Shown: positions 1-8,352 of the stretch, piece after piece
Numbering within the stretch: position 1 is the first letter of the stretch
How the letters are laid out: each line of letters begins with the position of its first letter
Source: Mercurialis annua
Taxonomy: Eukaryota > Streptophyta > Magnoliopsida > Malpighiales > Euphorbiaceae
DNA length: 64,000 nt
Direction: 5' to 3'
Assembly: GCF_937616625.2 (NCBI RefSeq)
Contig: NC_065575.1
Span: 34,037,001-34,101,000 of the forward strand
The notes under the pieces: generated by a model
Database searches by the model: none
What the model saw: only the letters and a program-made list of their open reading frames with translations
Told to the model about the DNA's origin: nothing
Program-made: the position numbers and the translations under genes

Positions 1-2
1 GG

Positions 3-491
3 AGGTTAGAGACTGCTTTTAGTCGGCATAAGAGTTATGCTGATCCGAAGAGGAAAGACATTGAGTTCCAGGTTGGTGATTTCGTATTTCTTCGGGTTTC
101 GCCTATGAAAGGCGTGGTTCGTTTTGGTGTCAAGGGAAAGTTAGCACCGAGGTATATTGGTCCTTATGAGATTTCGGAGCGGATTGGAGCTGTGGCTTAT
201 CGTCTGGTTCTACCGCCATACATGTCGTTAGTACATCCTGTGTTTCACGTGTCTATGTTGAGAAAGTGCATTTCTGATCCTTCACACGTGATTGTGCCTC
301 AGAGTGTTGAGATTGACCAGGAGCTGTCCTATGAGGAACAGCCAGTTGAGATTGTTGATACGCAGGTGCGTAAATTGCGGAACAAGGAGATTCCGATGGT
401 CAAAGTTCTCTGGCGCAATCATTCTGTAGAGGAGTGTACTTGGGAGACCGAGTTGGATATGCGGAATCGCTATCCTTTTCTATTTCCGTGA
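3..491 (+). CDS. gag-pol C-terminus (integrase tail and chromodomain), element A, partial
   Basis: This frame is open from the window edge to TGA at 489-491. It matches the last 163 codons of the polyproteins of B and C. The first part is the integrase C-terminal region ([20 protein letters not shown], then [13 protein letters not shown]). The last 50 residues are a chromodomain-like module with [14 protein letters not shown] and a final NRYPFLF, which in chromoviruses is thought to steer integration to marked chromatin. Against B and C it carries a Tyr for Asp in the segment LPPYMSLVHP (about position 222). No stop or frameshift is seen in the visible part. The start and the catalytic domains are outside the window. 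Confidence 0.93.
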   Translation, partial: RLETAFSRHKSYADPKRKDIEFQVGDFVFLRVSPMKGVVRFGVKGKLAPRYIGPYEISERIGAVAYRLVLPPYMSLVHPVFHVSMLRKCISDPSHVIVPQSVEIDQELSYEEQPVEIVDTQVRKLRNKEIPMVKVLWRNHSVEECTWETELDMRNRYPFLFP

Positions 492-608
492 GGTACAACA
501 TCTTGTTTTCCTGTGACTTTGTAGTTTTTACTTGTATTACGTGTTGTTCTGATGTGATTTACTTGTAGTGTTAAATTCGAGGACGAATTTTTAATTAGTT
601 GGGGAGAA
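492..608 (+). other. 3' untranslated stretch and polypurine tract of element A
   Basis: This is a short AT-rich stretch after the pol stop, ending in GTTGGGGAGAA directly before the TG of the LTR. That is the expected place and composition of the plus-strand primer (polypurine tract, about 599-608). The same tract precedes the 3' LTRs of B and C. Confidence 0.85.
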
Positions 609-796
609 TGTAATATCCCGTAATATTTTATATTTATTTTACATTTAAATTCCGACATTTTTTCCCGGTCGTTTTGAAATAATCTCGATATTAGTGGCTT
701 GGTTCGAGTTGTTTGGTTTGGGTGTGATTTATTGGTTTAACCAATTGTATTTTTTTTTAATTTAAAAATAAAAATAAAAAAAAATAGGAATTATTC

Positions 797-916
797 ATTC
801 CCGTTCGGGAATTGGAATTCCCGAACGGGAATCCTTTTTCTGGCCTGTTCCCGTTCGGGAACAGGCCCATTCTCGAACGGGAACAGGCCAAGTATAGCCA
901 TTCCCGTTCGTGAATG
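797..916 (+). promoter_or_regulatory. Cluster of CCCGTTCGGG-type inverted-repeat boxes in the LTR of A
   Basis: Five boxes built on CCCG-TT/AA-CGGG lie within 120 bp: ATTCCCGTTCGGGAAT at 797-812, its near mirror at 817-832, GTTCCCGTTCGGGAAC at 847-862, then two degenerate ones near 871 and 901. They end about 65 bp upstream of the TATA-like box. This position is where LTR enhancers normally lie. Binding by a protein is inference. Confidence 0.6.
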
Positions 917-981
917 GCAGCAGATCATGGACCCCTTCGCCCGGCCCTGTTCGCACTCGTTTTCGACCCATCTCCTCTCGA

Positions 982-989
982 TATTTAAA
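982..989 (+). promoter_or_regulatory. TATA-like box TATTTAAA in the LTR of A
   Basis: TATTTAAA follows a stretch (TCTCCTCTCGA) that is conserved in the LTRs of A, B and C. It stands between the inverted-repeat cluster and the CT/AC-rich leader. It is the most likely core promoter of the element, with transcription starting some 30 bp downstream. Confidence 0.55.
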
Positions 990-2914
990 GTCGATTTCTT
1001 CACAGAAAACCTTCATCACGCTGCAAACAAACCCTAGCCGTTTTCCGCTTGTCATTTCGCTGAGTATCGAACCTGTTATCATCTTCCAAAGATCGCTGTT
1101 CGGTAAGTTTCAGATTCTTATGATTTCCAGATTTCGTTTTTGAACGTCATTGCGTAATTTGGTTCGTTCTCTTTCGTTTCTAGATCGAAATTGATACCGT
1201 TTGATTCCAGACGATCTAGACTCACGTACCTACGTTTCCCTACCTCAGTTTCGCTGAACGGTACGCCGTTGGTCTCGTTTCATTCGCCGTACGATTTCCG
1301 TTTTCTGTTTTGATAATGTTCTGTTCTTGATTATTGTTTCTGCCGATGCTTTGCTTATTCCTTTGGCTTGATTTTGGTTTCCTTTATGTCATAAATGTCT
1401 TAGAGGATTGGTCCTTAATGGTTTAATCCTTGGTCGTGGTTTTAAATTCGACAATTCGGATCTTTTGTAATGTATGTTCTCGGTTTCATTTTCTTTTGTT
1501 TTAGAGTTTCTGTTAACATGTTTTCTATATTTGGTTCTTGCCTAAGATGAGCTTTGGGTTGGTGTTTTGTCTTTGATCATACTCTAGTTGAATTATGATC
1601 TTAAGCTTGATTGATTTTGAAATGGGTTTAGTAAGATTTAATTGGAAAATGCCGTGGTTGTGTAGTAGTTAAATGGTGTGATGTTTATGATTTGGTTTTA
1701 ATGTGAAATTCATTTTGAATTTGGAAAACTTAAAGGTTCATAATCTATGTTTTTGGTTTCTGTTTTGAATTGGCATAGGCGGGCTGCTCCTTATTTGAAT
1801 AAGGAAGATGATGGCTTAATAGCCACTTTAGCCACCAAGTTATTTTGCTTAAATAAAATCAATCCTTTAAGTTTAACTTTAACTAATAACTTGGGTTTTA
1901 TTTTGAATATAAATTAAATAGTGGAAATGATAGATAATCATAAATTAAGTTAATATAATTACTCGGGTAATTATATTTGTTTTCAAATGTCGTTTTGTCA
2001 AAAGTTGGCTAAATTACAATTTAGCCCCTAAACTTATTTTATAATTTAATTAAATGGATTCTTGGTTGGTTACTTCATATTTTATCTTAATTATAAAACA
2101 AGAGCTAATAATCGAGTTTGAATATCAAATTGGCTAAATTACAATTTAGTCCCTAATTGGCAAAAGTACAATTTAGTCCCTAATTGGTTAAAGTACAAAT
2201 TGGTCCCTGAACTTTATTTGACTTATTTAATTAAGTTTTTGGGGTTGTAACTTGGGTTACTTGAAATTGAAGTTATTGAGTTCCGCTTTTTAATTGAATA
2301 ATTATTTTATTGAATTGTTTTCTAAATATAAACTTGGGTTTATATTGATAATTGTTTTGAGTCGGGTTAGACTTGGGTCACCCGACCAGTGAGGTTAGCT
2401 TGGTAGTTATTAGTAACTCGGCTAACTCACTATTTGGAAATTATATATTATTTAAAGTTATTAAATAATATTTATAAATTGGATTTAAGCGGGAACTCAA
2501 TAGACTTATATTAATTGGGCTTTATTACCTTTTGGTTATATTTGTGTACGTTGGATTGTTATTTACTACGTGTTAATTGTGCTAGTCTTAGGTGGTGTCT
2601 AGTACTCTCTAGAGTTAGGGTCTAATTTTAATAATTATTTTATTTGTCTAGACTCGTCTACTGTTCGTGCTTCTGAGGCGAACCAGAGTTAGTTGCTTGC
2701 CGGTATTTCACGTGGATTAGCAAGCAGTGAGTTTATATTTACTATTTACCGCTTTATTAAGTAAATTGTTATTTTAATATTAAATATATATACTGTACGT
2801 ATATTTCGAACTGTTTTTATATTATGGCTCTTAGTTGGAACGTGCTACCTAATGGGCATCATTAGGACTGCGTGCGCACCGGTATTGATCTGGGTAAGGT
2901 ATTTATGGAAATGT

Positions 2915-3037
2915 GGTAACTCGGTGTGAGCATAGCTCTCGGGACCAGGTAGAGTAACTCGGTGTAGCTCAGCTCTCGGGACTCTGGTATAAGTGTGGTC
3001 AGTGGTAACTCGGTGTAGCTCAGCTCTCGGGACCAGA
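2915..3037 (+). repeat. Three imperfect tandem units in the LTR of A
   Basis: Three units of the form GTAACTCGGTGTAGCTCAGC followed by TCTCGGGAC are separated by short variable spacers. The second and third units are nearly identical; the first has GTGAGCATAG in place of GTAGCTCAG. The same triplet is present in both LTRs of B and C and, on the other strand, in K (about 18301-18424). It is missing from J and I, which have a different module there. Confidence 0.8.
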
Positions 3038-3622
3038 CCTATTGGATTATGATTATTATTTAGAATTGTGGATTAGGGTTCCAACTATTATCCGTAATTT
3101 TGTTATTAAATGTTTTAAACGTTTTAAAGGATTTCCACTTAATAAATGTAGATAGTGGTATGAACTCATCTCAGTATATCTGACCCCGTTGTTTTCCCAA
3201 TTTTCCCAGGGATATGATCTGAGAGAGTCGGGTGATCTCCGCATTTACTTTTCCTCGGAGGTTCCATTATTTGGATATACTGTCAAACTATTTTATTCTT
3301 AGACCGCAGTAGTTGACTAGACGTCTTTACTATTATTACAGTTGTTGTCGGATTGGTTCGACTGGTTATATTGCTTTGTCATGTTATATTATTCTTTTGG
3401 TTTATGATTAATCTATTTTTAGACTTAGAATTGAATATGTATGTTATATTAATTGTTGATTTTTATAACTGCTAGTTTAGGCTGAAGTCTCGGTTGCCCC
3501 CGAGCATTGGTTTTCTGCAGGTTTATGTGTTTATGTTTTATATGGGAGGCTAGCTACGGGTTTCGGTACTACATTACCCATACCCTAGCGCCGGTCGCGA
3601 TTCATGGAAATGGGTCGTGACA

Positions 3623-5049
3623 TTATCATTCAAGTTATGTTTTTGCTGAAAACGACACTTCGATATATTGATTCATTATCTTTTGTTACATCGTTATTTT
3701 CAGTTCTGATTCGTCCTGGTCGAAGTAGACTCATGTACCTACAAATCCCAATTTTTGTTTCGCCAAACGATACGTAAACGAACCCGTATCAATGGCCGCC
3801 GTTTTACCGTTTTTAAATTATTTTCTGTTTTGGCTCTAAAACGATACTTTTGTTTTTCAATCCGTTTCGCAGCCGTTTGGAGATCGAAATCAGTTCCGTC
3901 TATTCCCCGTGATAGTAGACTCATTCTTCTACGTTTTCACACTTTTCATTCGTCAAACGGTACGTAAACGAACTTGTATCAATCACCGCCGTCTTATCGC
4001 CTTATGATTGTTATGTACTGTTAACGTTTTAGATAATTGCTGCCAAATATTTTCTTGTCCCTTTGGCTATGAGTTATTATATTAGTGATTTTGAATCTCT
4101 GGAAATGTTAGTTGTTAATTGTCTAAACTCTTAACGTTGAATTGTCTCGTCGTTTTCGGTTGTGTCCTTCGTACTCGATTTCGGCCAAAGCTCTTAGTTG
4201 ATGTCAAGTATTGTTGTGATTGATCAATTTTTAGTATGTTCTTGGTTAATTACATCATTGTTAGTTTGATTGTTATAGAATTAGGAAGTTTGATTTAGAG
4301 ATTGTGAGGATTTAATTATTAGCTCGCTTGAATTCGACTTCTGTATATTCGTTTTTCCTCTGTACATGTTGGGTTGGTTACTTGTTTTGCATAATTAGGA
4401 AGATGATGACATGGCAAGGGATGATTGGCCATTTTGAATTGTTTTTGGTTAATGGTCAGTTTTGATCATTGAGTTTTTGTGTCTTACATTTATTGATTCC
4501 TAAACTTATCTTTTAACTGTTTTAATTGAATTTTGATTTCAATTTGCGAAATTGGTTTCAACTTATTAGTTAGCGATTTAAATAATAATATTATTTATGA
4601 TTTAAAATTACTTTGGGAACTAATATTTTAAATTTAAATTAATATTAATTTTATTATAGTTTATATGTGATTTTATATATTGACTACATTAAATAAGAAT
4701 TGAGGATTTTATTTAATTTGAAAGTTTGTCAAATTAATTATATTATTTTTAAGACCTAAAAATAATATTTGAGTATTTAAAAATTTAAATTTATAATTAT
4801 AATTATAATTATTATTAATTATTATTTAATCGATAATTAATATTTTTGGTTTAGACTGCCTTGGGATTAAAGTTATATTTTAGCTTTATTTTGTATTTAA
4901 TTATTCGAGATATTTTTTCGATATTTATATTTACTTGGGTTTCAAGCTATTGAGTTCTACTTTGATATTAATTAATATTTTATTAAATATTAAATTATAA
5001 ATTGTGGTTTATAATTCTGGTTTTATTTGGTTGGGTCGGGTTAGACTTG
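3623..5049 (+). repeat. Old LTR J, left part (interrupted by A and B)
   Basis: This is diverged sequence that still follows the A/C LTR order. A stretch near 3720-3785 matches the segment of A around 1205-1265 (GACTCACGTACCTACG type), and the end runs into the TCGGGTTAGACTTG motif also found at 2358-2372. The right end continues at 16406 once element B and one copy of its ACTTG duplication are removed. The left end is hidden by A. No gene is visible; the stretch 4560-5000 is very AT-rich. Confidence 0.75.
5045..5049 (+). other. Target-site duplication of B, left copy (ACTTG)
   Basis: ACTTG lies directly before the 5' LTR of B and again directly after its 3' LTR (16401-16405). A perfect 5-bp duplication shows that B inserted as one unit and that both ends are original. 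Confidence 0.93.
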
Positions 5050-5265
5050 TGTAATATCCCGTAAAATTTTAAATTTTATTTTGTTAATTTCCGACGTGGT
5101 TACGGATGTGTTTTGAGGGGTATATTTTTGTGGTTCGATTCATTTTTTGGTTCGGTTTTAAAAAAAAAAAATAAACTTCTTCCTTGGGTCGTGGTTCAAC
5201 CGAAATGGTTGAACCACTTTCGTTTGACTCAGGTCTCATTTGAGACCTGAGAAAAACGAAGGCTT

Positions 5266-5385
5266 CCGTTCGAGAATCCAAGGATTCTCGAACGAGAATC
5301 CTTTTTCAGGCCTGGTCCCGTTCGGGACCAGGCCCTTTCCCGAACGGAAGCAGGCCAATTTTGGCCATTCCCGTTCGGGAACAGA
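5266..5385 (+). promoter_or_regulatory. Cluster of CCCGTTCGGG-type boxes in the 5' LTR of B
   Basis: Boxes of the type TTCGAGAATCCAAGGATTCT, GTCCCGTTCGGGAC, TTCCCGAACGG and TTCCCGTTCGGGAA lie within 120 bp. They end about 65 bp before a TATTTAAG box. The arrangement is the same as in A and C although the sequence between the boxes differs. A second copy is in the 3' LTR near 13655-13775. Confidence 0.6.
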
Positions 5386-5448
5386 TCTGTCTTTTGGACC
5401 CCTTCGCCCAGCCCACTTCGTACTCATTTTCGACCCATCTCCTCTCGA

Positions 5449-5456
5449 TATTTAAG
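5449..5456 (+). promoter_or_regulatory. TATA-like box TATTTAAG in the 5' LTR of B
   Basis: It stands in the same conserved context (CTCCTCTCGA before it) as the box in A. It is the probable core promoter for the genomic RNA of B. Confidence 0.55.
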
Positions 5457-8012
5457 ATCGACTTCTAAAGAGAAAATCTTCACCACTCATCACTGAAACC
5501 CTAGCCGTTTTCCGTTTGTTATTTCGCTGAGTATCGAAGCTGTTATCGTCCTCCAAAGGTCGCTGTTCAGTAAGTTTTCTGGTTTCGTTAAATTTCAGTT
5601 TTCATTTTGAAACGCCTTTCGGTTTTCTGATTCGTTCTTGCTCGTTTCTAGATCGAAATCAAAACCGTTTGATCTCAGACGTTCTAGACTCACATACCTT
5701 CGATTCCCCACCTCGTTTTCGTTGAACGGTACGTGATCGACCTCGTTTCCATTCGCCGTACGGTTTCCGTTTTCTGTTTTGGCTTTGTTCTGTTCTTGAT
5801 TATTGTTTCTGCCGATGCGTTGCTTATTCCTTTGGCTTGATTTTGTGTTTCCTTTTGATATAAGATGTCTGGGAAGATTTTAGATTCATAACTAAGTTGA
5901 TTGGATTGTGTTGTTTCGGTTTGAGTTCTTCGTTGCTTGATTTCTTCACTGCCGTGTTCATATTCTTGGTGTTTCTGTTATGGGTTTTATTGAGTGATTA
6001 AGATTAGTTCTTGCTTTTGCTTTGGCTTGATCCATGTACTTTGCAAACCTTAATCTCATGCTTTTGTTTGAATAAATTGGTTAGATACAAGTTTGGTGTT
6101 GATGGTTGTACCTACTGTTTTGGTTTTGAGATGGGGTTATTGTTGGAGATTCATGTGGGCAGGTTTATGTTTGTTCAAATAGAGAAGATGGTTAACTAAC
6201 CATTCAAATCACCAAAATGTTTTAGCTAAATCAAATAAATGCTTGAAGTTGCACTTTATTTAATAATTTGCTTTCATTCGGTTTTTGTAAATTTAATTAT
6301 TAGAACGATAGTTTTATTAAATTAAGCTAATATAATTACTCGGGTAATTATATTTAACTTTGATTTTCGATTTGGTATAATCTTGGCTAAATTACAATTT
6401 AGCCCCTGAACTTATTTCTATAATTTAATTAAGTGGATTTTTGATTTATAACTTTGTATTTTGTATTAATTGTAAATAAAAGTAATTAATTTGATTTTTG
6501 GAAATCAAATTGGCTAAAGTGCAATTTAGCCCCTAATTGGCAAAAGTACCATTTAGTCCCTACTTGGTTAAAATACAATTTGGTTCCTGAATTTTTATTT
6601 GATTTATTTAACTAAGTTTTTGGGGTTGTAACTTGGGTTACTTTGAATTGAAGTTATTGAGTTCCGCTTTTAAAATGATTTATTATTTTATGGAACTTTT
6701 TTTATAAATATAAACTCGGGTTTATATTTGATAAACGTTTTGAATCGGGTTAGACTTGGGTCACCCGACAAGTGAGGTTAGCTTGGTAGTTATTGGTAAC
6801 TCGGCTAACCCACTATTTGGAAATTATTTATTATTTAAAATTATTAAATAATATTTATAAATTGGATTTTAAGCGGGAACTCAATAGACTTATATTAATT
6901 AGGCTTTATTACCTTTTGGATATATTTGTGTTATTTTGGATTGTTTATTACTACGTGTTAATTGTGCTAGTCTTAAGTGGTGTCTAGTACTCTTTAGAGT
7001 TAGGGTCTGATTTTAATAATTATTTTATTTGTCTAGACTCGTCTACTGTTCGTGCTTCTGAGGCGAACCAGAGTTAGTTGCTTGCCGGTATTTCACGCGG
7101 ATTAGCAAGCAGTGAGTTTATATTTACTATTTACCGCTTTATTAAGTAAATTGTTATTTTAATATTAAATATATATACTGTACGTATATTTCGAACTGTT
7201 TTTATATTATGGCTCTTAGTTGGAACGTGCTACCTAATGGGCATCATTAGGACTGCGTGCGCACCGGTATTGATCTGGGTAAGGTATTTATGGAAATGTG
7301 GTAACTCGGTGTGAGCAGAGCTCTCGGGACCAGGTAGAGTAACTCGGTGTAGCTCAGCTCTCGGGACTCTGGAATAAGTGTGGTCAGTGGTAACTCGGTG
7401 TAGCTCAGCTCTCGGGACCAGACCTATTGGATATGATTACTATTTAGAATTGTGGATTAGGGTTCCAACTATTATCTGTAATATCATTATTAAATGTTTT
7501 AAACGTTTTAAAGGTTTTCCACTTAATAAATGTAAATAGTGGTATGAACTCATCTCAGTATATCTGACCCCGTTGTTTTCCCAATTTTCCCCAGGGTTAT
7601 GATCTGAGAGAGTCTGGTGATCTCCGCATTTACTTTTCCTCGGAGGTTCCTTTTATTTTAATAAAATTGTAAAACTGTTTTATTCTTAGACCGCAGTAGT
7701 AACTAGACGTCTTAATTATTATTGTTTATTTTGTCGGATTGGTTCGACTGGATATATTGCTTTGGCATGTTATATTATTTATATTGGTTTATGATAAATC
7801 TATTTTAGAATCAGAATTGAATAAGCATGTTATATTAACTGTTGATTATTATATCTGCTAGATTAGGTTGAAGTCTCGGTTGCCCCCGAGCATTGGTTTT
7901 CTGCAGGTTTATGTGTTTATGAATTATATGGAAGGCTAGCTACGGGTTTCGGTACTATATTACCCATACCCTAGCGCCGGTCACGATTCATGAAAATGGG
8001 TCGTGACAAACT

Positions 8013-8024
8013 TGGTATCAGAGC
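8013..8024 (+). other. Primer-binding site for initiator Met tRNA, element B
   Basis: TGGTATCAGAGC is the exact complement of the 3' end of plant initiator-Met tRNA. It lies four bases after the LTR end. Minus-strand DNA synthesis would start here. A leader without a gene (8025-8352) follows up to the gag start. Confidence 0.93.
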
Positions 8025-8352
8025 TTTGGTTTCATACCAAGGCCAATTGCTTGCTATGTGTTTACTCTGTTAAGTATGGTTGTGTCTTAGGAACTACTGC
8101 GGATATAGGATTCTGTCATGTCTTTAAAAAACGTCATCTTTTGATTTTAAAACATTCTGCCTACACCAATAGGATTGCGTCGAGTCAGTCATTATCTGTT
8201 GATTTGATGATTTTAATTGTTAATGCTATTTCACTTGGGTGAGTATTTTATTGCTGTTGATTTCTCGGGAAATCCTAATTATTAATTGTTTTGTTTCATA
8301 CTTGGGTATGAAATATGTGTTATTTTTATTGTTTTTGTTCAATCCTTAGCAT

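Larger units (their letters stand above)
1..3622 (+). mobile_element. Element A: 3' part of a Tekay-like Ty3/gypsy retrotransposon
   Basis: The window opens inside the pol gene of a chromovirus-type gypsy element. It holds the last 163 codons of pol, a short 3' untranslated stretch, a polypurine tract and a full 3' LTR. The 5' part lies left of the window. The sequence is almost identical to the matching part of element C, so A and C are the same family. It sits inside an older LTR (J), which resumes at 3623. The Tekay assignment rests on the long LTRs (about 3 kb), the single gag-pol frame and the C-terminal chromodomain. Confidence 0.93.
609..3622 (+). repeat. 3' LTR of element A (3014 bp)
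   Basis: The LTR starts TGTAATATCCCG and ends GGGTCGTGACA (TG...CA). It aligns along its whole length with both LTRs of C. The front holds a cluster of CpG-rich inverted repeats (797-916) and a TATA-like box (982-989). The middle has a set of near-repeats of the type AAATTACAATTTAGTCCCT (about 2010-2210). The back has three copies of a CTCGGTGTAGCTCAGCTCTC unit (2915-3037). The end is a short hairpin. Small open frames in it are not conserved genes. Confidence 0.95.
5050..8008 (+). repeat. 5' LTR of element B (2959 bp)
   Basis: It runs from TGTAATATCCCG to TCGTGACA. The first 250 bp differ clearly from the A/C LTR; the rest follows it well. It carries its own inverted-repeat cluster (5266-5385), a TATA-like box (5449-5456), the three CTCGGTGTAGCTC units (about 7300-7420) and a terminal hairpin. 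Compared with its 3' partner it lacks about 14 bp near 5125. Confidence 0.95.

Noticed and set aside
5236..5455. Short frames repeated at 5236-5455 and 13628-13847, and at 791-1143, 40324-40676 and 48749-49101
   Set aside because: They recur only because the LTRs recur. They run through the inverted-repeat cluster, which opens frames on both strands, and show no protein family.
6011..6987. Hydrophobic 62-64 codon frames in the B LTRs (repeated at 14403-15379)
   Set aside because: AT-rich LTR sequence gives Leu/Ile/Tyr-rich frames by chance. The A/C LTRs do not keep them.
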